Positions 42,474 through 50,954 of a stretch of DNA of 64,000 bases are shown one piece after another. How positions within the stretch are numbered: position 1 is the stretch's first letter; every line of letters starts with the position of its first letter. The translations under genes and the position numbers were made by a program. The notes beneath the pieces are model-generated. The model saw only the letters and a program-made list of their open reading frames with translations. It made no database searches and was not told where the DNA came from. The stretch comes from Prevotella sp. (GTDB lineage: Bacteria > Bacteroidota > Bacteroidia > Bacteroidales > Bacteroidaceae). The DNA lies in contig JAFTGB010000032.1 of the NCBI GenBank assembly GCA_017458125.1, positions 25,376 through 89,375 on the forward strand. Direction: 5' to 3'.

Positions 42474-43310
42474 ATGAGAGTCATCTGCGACGCCCCCGGC
42501 CAGACGTGCAACCGTCTGTGGACATACGTTGCTTCGGTAGCCCAGTGCATTGCTGAGCACCGCCGCATGGTCATCATCTTCCATGACTGGACCATCGAGG
42601 ACTTCCCCAACCTGCTGCATGCCCGCTTCATCTGGTTTCCGCTGTGGCACAAATGGTATCTGGAACGCGGCAACGGGTGGAACAACTACAAGGGGCTGAC
42701 GTGGAAGGTCACCCACAACGAACGGTGGGACAAGGTGTTCCGATTCTTTGGGTTCACCAAGGGCTGGCAGACCCGCACCGACACGCGCTACCTGCGGCAA
42801 ACCATGCCCCAGCTGCAAAGTATCTTCCGACCCAAGGACGACATCATGCAGCGTGCCACGGCCATGGTAGCCCGACTGCGCCAGACGGGCAGCCTCGTCG
42901 TAGGTGTTCACATCCGCCGTGGCGACTACGCCACATGGAACGACGGCCGCTTCTTCTACTCGCTGGACGACTACCACCTGTTCATGCTGCGCGTCCAGCA
43001 GTGCTACGCCCCGCGCCCCGTGGCTTTCTTCATCAGCAGCAACGAAGACTTCCCTGCCGACCGTTTCGAGGGCTGCCACTGCCTGCGCTTCGCCGAGGAG
43101 CCGTCAGCGGCCGTCCTCGACCTCTATACCCTCTCGCTCTGCGACCGCATCATAGGCCCTTTCAGCAGCTACTCGCGCTGGGCCTCGTTCATCGGTCAGG
43201 TACCTCTCTGTTTCCTTGAAACCAAAGAGCAGCAGTTCACCGAAGACAGCTTCTCCCCCATCGTCGACTACTTCCACTTTGAGAACGGAAAAACCATTGA
43301 AGACTGGTAA
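42474..43310 (+). CDS. GT11-like fucosyltransferase
   Basis: A 278-residue protein. LVVGVHIRRGDYATWNDGRFFY has the HxRRGDY signature of GT11 alpha-1,2-fucosyltransferases. MRVICDAPGQTCNRLWTYVAS resembles the N-terminal GxxGNQ-type motif but with QTCN in place of LGNQ. FFISSNEDFPAD and IGPFSSYSRWASFIG are the later family motifs. It would use GDP-L-fucose made by gmd-fcl. Acceptor and linkage are not readable. Confidence 0.78.
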   Translation: MRVICDAPGQTCNRLWTYVASVAQCIAEHRRMVIIFHDWTIEDFPNLLHARFIWFPLWHKWYLERGNGWNNYKGLTWKVTHNERWDKVFRFFGFTKGWQTRTDTRYLRQTMPQLQSIFRPKDDIMQRATAMVARLRQTGSLVVGVHIRRGDYATWNDGRFFYSLDDYHLFMLRVQQCYAPRPVAFFISSNEDFPADRFEGCHCLRFAEEPSAAVLDLYTLSLCDRIIGPFSSYSRWASFIGQVPLCFLETKEQQFTEDSFSPIVDYFHFENGKTIEDW

Positions 43311-43316
43311 ACGCCC

Positions 43317-45503
43317 ATGACACGCCTCCTGCTCCTCCTCATCGTCAGCATGACAGTAAGTACCATCAACGCCCACACCGCCGACCGCAACAAGCTGTCA
43401 GCATGGGTGCGGCAGGTCATGACCGGCGACAGCATCCAAGCACGCAGGGCCGCTAACCAGCACTCACGGCTCATGACGGCCTTCGTGCAGATGGACGAAA
43501 CCCTGGCTGGCGACGTGCTGACCGCACACGGCTGCCGCACGTATGCACAGATAGGCGACATCCGCATCGCCACCATTCCCATAGCCCAGTTAGGTGCGCT
43601 GTCGCAGCACCCCGCCGTCAGGCGCATCGAGGCCAGCCCCACGGGGCATACCACGCTGGACACGGTGCCGCGGGTTGTCAACGCCCTCCCCGTCTACGAG
43701 GCCACTGCCGCCCATCCCGCCTTCACGGGCAGCGGTGTCGTGGTGGGTGTCATGGACGTTGGCTTCGACCTGACGCATCCCACCTTCTACAACGACGCCA
43801 CACTCAGCCGCTACCGCATCAGCGCCTTCTGGGACCAACTGTCTACTGACACCATCGGCAGCCCCTTCCCCGTAGGCCGCGACTTCACAGGCCACGACAC
43901 CATCTTAGCCGCAGGCTGCGCTACCGACGGTGCCACCGAGACCCACGGCACCCACACCGCAGGCATTGCCGCCGGCAGCGGCTACGACAGTCCCTACCGC
44001 GGTCTGGCATACGACAGCGACATCTGTCTGGTGGCCAATGCCGTCACCAGCGACACCATCTACATCAGTCCTGACGACCGTCTCAAGTACACCACGGCCA
44101 CCGATGCACTCGGTTTCAAATACATTTTCGACTACGCTGACAGCCAGGGGAAACCATGCGTACTCTCCTTCAGCGAGGGCTACACACCACACTTGGATGA
44201 CGACGACCGCCTCTTTGCCGAAGTCATGGACAAGCTGTCAGGGCCGGGACACATCCTGGTCATCTCTGCCGGCAACGAGAACCAGTGTCTGACCTATGCC
44301 GAGAAGCCGCGAGGCACTGACATGGCGGGATGCTTCATGCACTGCGGCAAGCGCGAGGCCACCTACCGCATAATGACCGACGGGCCACTGACCATCAACG
44401 TCCACGGCTACGGAGCCGACGGCACCATGCAGCAGACGCTGACCTTCGCCTCCACGGACGAGCGATGGGACGAAGGCCTCAGCGACACGCTCCACACCGA
44501 GGCCGGTGCCTGCGCCGTCAGCGTCACACGGCACCGCGCCTACTCCTCTGACCATACGGTCTACATCGTCGAACTGACTGCCGAGCGACCGCTTTACGAA
44601 CTGGGCTATATGGCGCTGGCCGTGCAAGGCACCGACAGTCACGCCGAAATCTTTGGCAGCAGTTCCAGCCAGTTAGCCGTCCACCCCGACATCGACGCAC
44701 GCTGGTGTGCCGCCACCAAAGGCCGCAACATCCTGGCACCGGGCTGTTTTCCTGCCGCCATCTGCGTCGGAGCCACCACATGGCGCACCGCTTTCACCAA
44801 CTATGCAGGGCAACCCATCGTGGCCACCAACCAGAACCGGGGCCTGCGCATGACGGAGTCGTCGACAGGGCCCACCATGAGCGGACTCATGAAACCCGAC
44901 GTGGTGGCTCCGGGCTACTTCGTCACCTCAGCCTACAGCAGCTTCTACAGACCGGGACAGCCCAATGATTGGGCGGTACGCGTCTTCGAGCACGGCGAGC
45001 GCACCTACTCATGGACACCACTCTCCGGCACGTCCATGGCGACACCCGCCGTGGCCGGCACCATAGCCCTGTGGCTGCAAGCCAAGCCTACGCTGACGCG
45101 CGAGGAAATCATAGACGTGTTCAGCCGCACTTGCAGACAGCCGGACAACACGCTCTCCTACCCCAACAACGAGTACGGATACGGCGAGATTGACGCCTAC
45201 CGCGGCTTGCTCGACATCTTAGGACTCACCACCGTCGAAACACTGAGCCAGCATCAGCCTGCCGCCGTGCAGATGCACGTCGCCGACGGCCTCCTGCACC
45301 TCACCTTCAACCGCCAGCCCACCGCCCCGCTCACCGTCACCGTCTACACCGCAAACGGCCAGCTGCTTAGCCAGACCCGCCTCCATCCCTCGTCTGCTCA
45401 AGCGCAACTCCCCCTCGACCCACTTCCCCCAGGCATTTACGCCGTCCAGCTGCAAAGCGCCGAGCCGTCACTGACAGGTTCCAACCTCATACGCATACCA
45501 TAA
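43317..45503 (+). CDS. Secreted subtilisin-like serine protease (S8 family)
   Basis: A 728-residue protein with a signal peptide (to about Ala19). The catalytic triad is Asp147 (VVGVMDVGFDLTHP), His210 (ETHGTHTAGIAAG) and Ser573 (LSGTSMATPAVAGTIALW). A long insert (about 330-480) lies between His and Ser. The last ~85 residues look like a type IX secretion C-terminal domain (VTVYTANGQLL ... LPPGIYAVQL), suggesting surface delivery. It directly follows the fucosyltransferase gene but has no evident part in polymer synthesis. Confidence 0.9.
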   Translation: MTRLLLLLIVSMTVSTINAHTADRNKLSAWVRQVMTGDSIQARRAANQHSRLMTAFVQMDETLAGDVLTAHGCRTYAQIGDIRIATIPIAQLGALSQHPAVRRIEASPTGHTTLDTVPRVVNALPVYEATAAHPAFTGSGVVVGVMDVGFDLTHPTFYNDATLSRYRISAFWDQLSTDTIGSPFPVGRDFTGHDTILAAGCATDGATETHGTHTAGIAAGSGYDSPYRGLAYDSDICLVANAVTSDTIYISPDDRLKYTTATDALGFKYIFDYADSQGKPCVLSFSEGYTPHLDDDDRLFAEVMDKLSGPGHILVISAGNENQCLTYAEKPRGTDMAGCFMHCGKREATYRIMTDGPLTINVHGYGADGTMQQTLTFASTDERWDEGLSDTLHTEAGACAVSVTRHRAYSSDHTVYIVELTAERPLYELGYMALAVQGTDSHAEIFGSSSSQLAVHPDIDARWCAATKGRNILAPGCFPAAICVGATTWRTAFTNYAGQPIVATNQNRGLRMTESSTGPTMSGLMKPDVVAPGYFVTSAYSSFYRPGQPNDWAVRVFEHGERTYSWTPLSGTSMATPAVAGTIALWLQAKPTLTREEIIDVFSRTCRQPDNTLSYPNNEYGYGEIDAYRGLLDILGLTTVETLSQHQPAAVQMHVADGLLHLTFNRQPTAPLTVTVYTANGQLLSQTRLHPSSAQAQLPLDPLPPGIYAVQLQSAEPSLTGSNLIRIP

Positions 45504-45514
45504 GAGGGGGATGG

Positions 45515-46384
45515 TCAGTTACGCTCCCGATACTGCGTGGGCGAGAGTCCCGTGTTGTTCTTGAAATAACGGCTGAAGGCAGCTTGGTCGGGGAAACCAA
45601 GCTGGGTAGTAATCTGCTGGATGGTCATCTGGCGGTGATGACGCAGCAGCGACTTGGCCTGAATGATGACATAGCTGTTAATCCACTGCAGCGCGCCTGT
45701 GCCCGTCTGCTGCTTAATGACGGTAGCGAAGTGCTTAGGCGAGAGGTGGAACAGGTCAGCATAGTAACACACCTCGCGGCTTTCGCGGTAGTGTTGCTCG
45801 ATGGCGTTATGGAAGTTGGTGAAGAGTTCTTCGCGCGGCGTAGGACGGTGGTTCTCGATTCCATTCTCATGACGGTAGTCCTGCAACAGGAGGAACAGCA
45901 CTTCAAGCAGGTTCCCCAGCATCTCGTCGCGACGGGGGCTGTCCTCACGGCTGACGTCGCGCAGCAGCCGGAAACAGTCCACGACACGCTGAAACTGCCG
46001 TTCGTTGAGATGTATGTCCTGCCGGTAGAGGTAGTGGTGATTGTCGCGATAGACATGGGGGTAACGGCGCTTCATCATTTCCTGGAATGCCGGCGAGAGG
46101 ACGATGAGCATAGCATGATAATCGGCAGACGACTCGTGCGCACAAAGAATATGGTGCGGTGTAAGTACGGCAAGGTCATGCGCCTGAAACAGCAACGGCC
46201 GCATGTCGCACTCGGCCTTTACCCATCCACAGAGATTCACACCGATGGTCATCAGATTGGTCGTGAAAGGCTCGTGATAGATAGGCATGGAACAGATGTC
46301 GTCGAACACCATGAGGCCGCGTTCGGCTATCTCGTCGGCTCGTGCCAATAGTGGGTGAAGAGGCCGTTGTGGTTTCATTGTCAT
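45515..46384 (-). CDS. AraC-family transcriptional regulator
   Basis: A 289-residue protein from ATG 46384; a start at 46453 is too far upstream, ahead of the promoter box. It has an N-terminal cupin-like sensor (FTTNLMTIGVNLCGWVKAECDMRPLLFQAHDLAVLTPHHIL) and C-terminal double helix-turn-helix (YYADLFHLSPKHFATVIKQQTGTGALQWINSYVIIQAKSLL ... QLGFPDQAAFSRYFKNNTGLSPTQYRE). The gene converges on the subtilase and diverges from the secreted protein gene at 46.5 kb, which it might regulate. Confidence 0.9.
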   Translation of the reverse strand: MTMKPQRPLHPLLARADEIAERGLMVFDDICSMPIYHEPFTTNLMTIGVNLCGWVKAECDMRPLLFQAHDLAVLTPHHILCAHESSADYHAMLIVLSPAFQEMMKRRYPHVYRDNHHYLYRQDIHLNERQFQRVVDCFRLLRDVSREDSPRRDEMLGNLLEVLFLLLQDYRHENGIENHRPTPREELFTNFHNAIEQHYRESREVCYYADLFHLSPKHFATVIKQQTGTGALQWINSYVIIQAKSLLRHHRQMTIQQITTQLGFPDQAAFSRYFKNNTGLSPTQYRERN

Positions 46385-46397
46385 AATTTGTAGGATG

Positions 46398-46405
46398 CAA
46401 AAATA
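46398..46405 (-). promoter_or_regulatory. -7 promoter box (TATTTTTG) of the AraC-type regulator
   Basis: On the minus strand TATTTTTG lies 14 nt before the ATG at 46384. A TTTG occurs 12 nt further upstream, closer than the usual 19-21. Confidence 0.45.
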
Positions 46406-46492
46406 CGATTTTTTTTGCAAAAGAAATACGGAAACGGAAAAATTGCCAAACATTTCCGTGTTTTAGCCACGGATATTTTGCATTATTACCTG

Positions 46493-46500
46493 TATTTTTG
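46493..46500 (+). promoter_or_regulatory. -7 promoter box (TATTTTTG) of the secreted-protein gene
   Basis: TATTTTTG lies 54 nt before the ATG at 46555. A TTTG occurs 12 nt upstream (46477-46480), mirroring the arrangement of the divergent AraC promoter. The two promoters are about 90 nt apart, a likely site of autoregulation. Confidence 0.5.
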
Positions 46501-46554
46501 CACCCACATTATTCTATTTATTATCACAACAACACTAAAGACAACACAACGCTT

Positions 46555-47871
46555 ATGAAGAAAACCTTACTCGCTATGGTGCTCATAGCCACAGTTTCCA
46601 ACATGCAGGCTCAACCGCCGGCAGACACTACACCAACGTATCCGCAGGGTGCCGCCTACACGCACACAAGCGGCATAGCAACCATCACGGACAACTACTC
46701 CTCGTCCATGCAGTATTATAATGTCATCCAGTGCACCGGAGGCACGCTGACCATGAACGGCTGCACCATCACCAAGACGGGCGACGGCTCACAGGGGGAC
46801 AACTCCAGCTTCTACGGCAATAATTCCAGCATCTATGCCGGTGCCGCCAGCTCTACCGGCTACCAGAGCACAACGGCTGCCAGCGGTGCTAAAATTATCA
46901 TCAAGAATGTAACGGTAAACAGCAGCTCGAAAGGCGCCAACGGCGTCATTGCCACCAACGGAGCCACGGTGGAGATTGACGGCATTACCATTGTCAACAA
47001 CTACGCCGTCTCGCGCGGACTGCATGCCACCTACGGCGGCATCATCAACGCCTCGAATGTGGATATCACCACCAACGAGGCCACCTCGTCGACCATTGCC
47101 ACTGACCGTGGCGGCGGCACCGTGACCGTCAACGGTGGTACGGCCACAGCCAACGGTTCGAAGTCGGCAGTCATCTATTCTACAGGCGTTATGTCAGCTA
47201 CCGACCTGGTGGGAAAGTCGGCCTCTGGTGAGATTGCCGTCATAGAGGGCGACAACAGCATTGCGATAACCAACTGCACGATGACCAGCGGCTCCACGGA
47301 ACGCGGTCTGCTGATGATGCAGTCAGGGTCAGGCGACGCTACTGGCGTAAACCCGGTGATGACCATCACCGGCTCCTCGCTGACGATGACCGACACAAGC
47401 GCACCGCTGCTTGAAGTGGCCACCTGTGTCACCGCCACCTGCACGCTCGACAACTGTACGCTCACCGTGCCCAGCGGCATACTGATGTATGTGATGGCCG
47501 ACTCGCAGTGGAGCACCAGCGGAGCCGTGGGCAACCTGATACTCTCAAACGGCACCTACAGCGGCATCGTGAAGTACGACACAGGCTACACGGCCAACGT
47601 CACCGTGAACGAGGGTGCCGTGTGGAACCTGACAGCCAACACCACCATCGAGAAGCTGGTGAACAATGGCACCATCAACTGCAACGGCTACACGCTCACA
47701 TACGCCAGCAAGAGCGGAAGCGGAACCATCAACGCGACGACGGCAATCAGCCAAGTTGTAAATAGTAAAACGTCAAACAGTAAATCCCTCTACACCCTTG
47801 ACGGTCGCAAGGCCGACACAAACACCAAAGGCCTTGTCATCATGAACGGAAAAACGGTTGTTTTCAAGTAA
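46555..47871 (+). CDS. Secreted Thr/Ser/Asn-rich repetitive protein (beta-helix-like) with sorting-type C-terminus
   Basis: A 438-residue protein from ATG 46555. Signal peptide MKKTLLAMVLIATVSNMQAQ. The body has irregular strand-turn repeats of about 25-30 residues (ITTNEATSSTIATDRGGG, VTVNGGTATANGSKS, MTSGSTERGLLMMQSGSG), as in right-handed beta-helix surface proteins. The end, SLYTLDGRKADTNTKGLVIM and NGKTVVFK, matches the short C-terminal signal seen on exported Prevotella proteins. There is no catalytic motif; an adhesin or glycan-binding role is possible. It is followed by a strong terminator. Confidence 0.75.
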   Translation: MKKTLLAMVLIATVSNMQAQPPADTTPTYPQGAAYTHTSGIATITDNYSSSMQYYNVIQCTGGTLTMNGCTITKTGDGSQGDNSSFYGNNSSIYAGAASSTGYQSTTAASGAKIIIKNVTVNSSSKGANGVIATNGATVEIDGITIVNNYAVSRGLHATYGGIINASNVDITTNEATSSTIATDRGGGTVTVNGGTATANGSKSAVIYSTGVMSATDLVGKSASGEIAVIEGDNSIAITNCTMTSGSTERGLLMMQSGSGDATGVNPVMTITGSSLTMTDTSAPLLEVATCVTATCTLDNCTLTVPSGILMYVMADSQWSTSGAVGNLILSNGTYSGIVKYDTGYTANVTVNEGAVWNLTANTTIEKLVNNGTINCNGYTLTYASKSGSGTINATTAISQVVNSKTSNSKSLYTLDGRKADTNTKGLVIMNGKTVVFK

Positions 47872-47890
47872 CGATTAAGTCTCTTGGATG

Positions 47891-47934
47891 AAGAAGGTGA
47901 GCCGCCTGTATGCCGGCTCACCTTCTTTTTTTTA
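47891..47934 (+). terminator. Rho-independent terminator
   Basis: GAAGGTGAGCCG pairs with CGGCTCACCTTC around a 9-nt loop, with an extended A/T stem and a run of T. It starts 20 nt after the secreted-protein gene. Confidence 0.93.
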
Positions 47935-47999
47935 TCTCCTTATCCGCTTAGTCGCGGCGTTTTACGCCGCAAAGGTACAACATTTTTTCAATTAACGAT

Positions 48000-48210
48000 T
48001 AGATTTGCAGAGTTTAATGTGAATTCGTAAGCATCTGATTGCCAGTGCGTTGAAATTTTATGCCCCGCGGCACCGAATTTTATGCCCCGCGGTGGTAAAA
48101 AGTATCGCCCGTTTTGGTAAATCGGGCAATCAAATTTGCAACCGCCGGCAATGAAATTCGCTACTGCGGCTGATGTTTTTTACCACTGGCGCTGATGTTT
48201 TTAGACCGTA
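48000..48210 (+). repeat. Intergenic phrase repeats
   Basis: The 400-nt gap before the PreA-like gene has no ORF but repeats short phrases: GAAATTTTATGCCCCGCGG (48052) and GAATTTTATGCCCCGCGG (48075), then decayed versions (TATCGCCCGTTTTGG) and GCTGATGTTTTTA twice (48170 and 48191). The phrases lie on the same strand and look like degenerate tandem copies of about 23 nt. Confidence 0.65.
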
Positions 48211-48267
48211 ACGCCGATAAGATTGAAAAAAAGGGGACGCAAATACGGAATTAAAAAAATTAATTCG

Positions 48268-48275
48268 TATATTTG
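48268..48275 (+). promoter_or_regulatory. -7 promoter box (TATATTTG) of the PreA-like gene
   Basis: TATATTTG lies 56 nt before the ATG at 48332. No convincing -33 element. Confidence 0.5.
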
Positions 48276-48331
48276 CAGGTGTAACATAACCGATACCCTT
48301 ATTAACACTAACCACAAAAACTGTACCAGTC

Positions 48332-49831
48332 ATGGAAAGCAAAACAAGAAAGATGAACATCCGCGAGGAGGCCAGACGCTGCCTGCTGTGCGTGGATGCC
48401 CCATGTAGCCAGACATGCCCGACGGGCGACCCCGCGCGGGCCATCAGAGCTATCCGCTTCGACAACGAGACACTGGCGGGGCAGTGGGTGGCGGCGTGCA
48501 GCGACGCCGACCTGCTGGCTGCTGAAGAGGCCTGTATTCACTACGACCGTCCCATCCGCATCAGCGAACTGGTAAGGACCGTATGCCGCGACGACGCGGC
48601 GGCAGATGCCCCAGTCGGCTCGTCACTGGAAGAACTGGCGAAGACGTCACTCGCCATTGACTTCTGCGGCATACCGTGCGAGAACCCGTTCTTCCTGGCC
48701 TCGTCGGCTGTGTGCACCAACTACGACATGGTGGCGCGGGCGTTCGACATGGGATGGGGCGGCGTGTTCTACAAGACCATCTGCAAGAAAGAAATCCGCG
48801 AGGTGTCGCCACGCTTCGACGCGGTGAAGAACGGCACGGAGATAGAGGGTTTCCGCAACATGGAACAGCTTTCCGAGAACCCATACCTGACGGACTTCGA
48901 CATTCTGCGACGACTGAAGCAGAACTACCCGACGAAGGTGGTCATAGCTTCCATCATGGGACAGTACGAGGAGGAGTGGATTGAGCTGGCAAAACTGGCC
49001 GAGGAGGTGGGCTGCGACGCCGTGGAGCTGAACTTCTCGTGTCCGCAGATGCGACTGGCAGGCATGGGAAGCGACGTGGGTCAGGACCTTGAGCTTGTCG
49101 TCTTCTACACCACCTACGTAAAACGCGCGGTGAGCATACCCGTCATACCGAAGATGACGCCCAACATCACGCACATAGCAGAACCAGCCATCGGTGCCTA
49201 CTTCGCCGGAGCTGACGCCATATCGGCCATCAACACCATCAAGAGCATCACCATGTCGCCACTGGCCGAGGTGAACCAGAAGAAGACCGTGTCAGGATAT
49301 AGCGGCAAGGCCGTGAAGCCTATTGCCCTGCGCCACATCTTAGAGATGAGCTCGCACCAGATTATGAAGAGGCTCCACACGGTTCAGTTCAGCGGCATCG
49401 GCGGCATAGAGACATGGCGCGATGCCTTGGACTTCATGCTGTTAGGATGCCGCAACGTGCAGGTGTGTACTGCCGTGATGCAGTACGGCTACCGCATCAT
49501 CGACGACCTGCTGTTAGGAATGCAGGCCTATCTGCGCCAGCGCGGCATCAGCAAGCTGGAGGACATCGTGGGCGAGGAGGTGCCCAACTTCGTGCTGCCC
49601 TCTGAACTGGACCGCGACACCGTTGTCTACCCGAAGATAGACCTTAGCAGCTGCATGGGCTGCGGGCGCTGCCAGCTGTCGTGCCAGGACGGCGGCCATC
49701 AGGCCATCGCCTTCGACACGGCCACGCGTCAGCCGCGCATCGTGGGTTCCAAGTGCGTAGGGTGCCACCTGTGCCGCCTCGTCTGTCCCACGGGTGCCAT
49801 TGGAGTAACAAGGCGCGTCAGGAAAAAATGA
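48332..49831 (+). CDS. preA: Dihydropyrimidine dehydrogenase PreA-like protein with an N-terminal PreT-type Fe-S segment
   Basis: A 499-residue protein. Residues about 1-95 resemble the cysteine-rich N-terminus of PreT/GltD proteins (Cys17, 20, 25, 29 in RCLLCVDAPCSQTC). From about 100 it is PreA: an FMN barrel with NPFFLASSAVCTNYDMVARAFDMGWGG, VVIASIMG and VELNFSCPQM (catalytic Cys region), then two 4Fe-4S ferredoxin motifs (SSCMGCGRCQLSC and SKCVGCHLCRLVCPTG). PreT's flavin/NAD domains are missing. It probably reduces uracil/thymine or a related substrate, with electrons from an unknown donor. Confidence 0.85.
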   Translation: MESKTRKMNIREEARRCLLCVDAPCSQTCPTGDPARAIRAIRFDNETLAGQWVAACSDADLLAAEEACIHYDRPIRISELVRTVCRDDAAADAPVGSSLEELAKTSLAIDFCGIPCENPFFLASSAVCTNYDMVARAFDMGWGGVFYKTICKKEIREVSPRFDAVKNGTEIEGFRNMEQLSENPYLTDFDILRRLKQNYPTKVVIASIMGQYEEEWIELAKLAEEVGCDAVELNFSCPQMRLAGMGSDVGQDLELVVFYTTYVKRAVSIPVIPKMTPNITHIAEPAIGAYFAGADAISAINTIKSITMSPLAEVNQKKTVSGYSGKAVKPIALRHILEMSSHQIMKRLHTVQFSGIGGIETWRDALDFMLLGCRNVQVCTAVMQYGYRIIDDLLLGMQAYLRQRGISKLEDIVGEEVPNFVLPSELDRDTVVYPKIDLSSCMGCGRCQLSCQDGGHQAIAFDTATRQPRIVGSKCVGCHLCRLVCPTGAIGVTRRVRKK

Positions 49832-50000
49832 ATGTTGAATGACGAATGTTGAATGTGGAGTTGTCGCCTGCGGCAATTAAAAATGTTGAATGACGAATGT
49901 TGAATGTTGAGTTGTCGCCTGCGGCGATGAAGAATTTATAATTTATAATTGATAATCGGCGAAGCCGACCATTCAACATTCCTCATTCAACATTCCTCAT
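49828..50000. repeat. Word-repeat palindrome with 51-bp direct repeat
   Basis: AATGTTGAATGACGAATG occurs at 49831 and again at 49882 (51-nt period), each followed by GAGTTGTCGCCTGCGGC, a hairpin. The right end carries the complementary words CATTCAACATTCCTCATTC twice. It contains a further hairpin, CGGCGAAGCCG. It separates the PreA-like and glycosyltransferase genes (convergent). Confidence 0.72.
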
Positions 50001-50848
50001 TCTTTCACCAAGTTGTCTTCAGCATCGTCGTAATGATCGGTCTTGTGGAAGATGCGGGAAATGCCCTTCATCTGGATGCGGACATGGTCCGCAAAGCTCT
50101 GCCACAGCGACTGCGTACCTATGGTGCCGTAGCCCGTGACGGCACGGCAACGACGGTCACGGACGAACTTGATTTTGCCATACTTCTTTAAGGCCAAAGC
50201 CATGGAACCGTCCTCACCCCGAATGATGTCCACACGGTAAGGCTCCCGGCGGCCGTAGTCGGCATTATAGGCAAACACCAGCCCGCGCACCGACAGCTCC
50301 GGTCGCTTGAAATGCTGGACCCAGAGAAAGAGGTCGCGCGCCATCTCGAAGAGCCTCAACCCTAAACGGCTGTGGTGGGCATCAGGAAAGTAGCTCCAGG
50401 TGGCCGACACACAGCTGACGCCGGGTTTCAGCAACTGTTCAAGCATCAACTCGTAGTAGTGGGGCGGATAGAGCGTGTCGCTGTCCACGTCGAAGTAGTA
50501 CTTACCCTTGGCATGCTGAAGTCCGCAGCGGCGGGCGTAGCCGCAGGAATGCTGGTACTCTGTGTAATAAGGAATGCCTGCGCGCTCATAAATCTCTGCT
50601 GTGCGGTCCTTGGAGTCGTTGTCGACACCGATAATCTCAACAGGATATTTGCAGCATATTTCACTGATGGCCCACAGGCAGGCCTGCAGGTGGGTCTCCT
50701 CATTATAGGCTATGACCACTATGCTGGCCAACGGCTCCGGACTCTGAAGACGAGCCAGACGCTCACGCGTAGCCTCTATGATTTCGTCGGGAACATCAGT
50801 GAAGGGATGTCCGTAGACTGTCATGTATTTGTCGTACCACTGTGCCAT
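49997..50848 (-). CDS. GT2 glycosyltransferase
   Basis: A 283-residue GT-A enzyme from ATG 50848. The longer frame from 50896 starts upstream of the promoter box, so it is not used. IVVIAYNEETHLQACLWAI, EIIGVDNDSKDRTAEIYERAGIPYYTE and KGKYYFDVDSDTLYPPHYYELML (DxD) are canonical. DIIRGEDGSMALALKKYGKIKFV gives the ED motif. No clear membrane segment. The donor and acceptor are unknown. It starts the second half of the surface-glycan region and is divergent from another GT2 gene. Confidence 0.85.
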   Translation of the reverse strand: MAQWYDKYMTVYGHPFTDVPDEIIEATRERLARLQSPEPLASIVVIAYNEETHLQACLWAISEICCKYPVEIIGVDNDSKDRTAEIYERAGIPYYTEYQHSCGYARRCGLQHAKGKYYFDVDSDTLYPPHYYELMLEQLLKPGVSCVSATWSYFPDAHHSRLGLRLFEMARDLFLWVQHFKRPELSVRGLVFAYNADYGRREPYRVDIIRGEDGSMALALKKYGKIKFVRDRRCRAVTGYGTIGTQSLWQSFADHVRIQMKGISRIFHKTDHYDDAEDNLVKE

Positions 50849-50865
50849 ATATTGCAAATATTGTG

Positions 50866-50873
50866 CAAATATA
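50866..50873 (-). promoter_or_regulatory. -7 promoter box (TATATTTG) of the minus-strand GT2 gene
   Basis: On the minus strand TATATTTG ends 17 nt before the ATG at 50848; GTTG lies 20 nt upstream as a weak -33. This fixes the start of the gene and implies a very short leader. Confidence 0.55.
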
Positions 50874-50883
50874 ACAAAAAAAT

Positions 50884-50914
50884 TTTGAATTATCAACTTT
50901 TTTACCTAATTTTG
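50884..50914 (+). promoter_or_regulatory. Promoter of the plus-strand GT2 gene
   Basis: TTTG at 50884-50887, a 19-nt spacer and TAATTTTG at 50907-50914. It faces away from, and nearly overlaps, the minus-strand promoter at 50866-50897. Confidence 0.7.
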
Positions 50915-50954
50915 CAAGGTAGTCGCGACACCCCACAAGCCTAAACGAAGCAAT

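Noticed and set aside
50849-50896. Longer N-terminus for the minus-strand GT2 protein
   Set aside because: The upstream ATG precedes the -7 box TATATTTG, so it would not be in the transcript.
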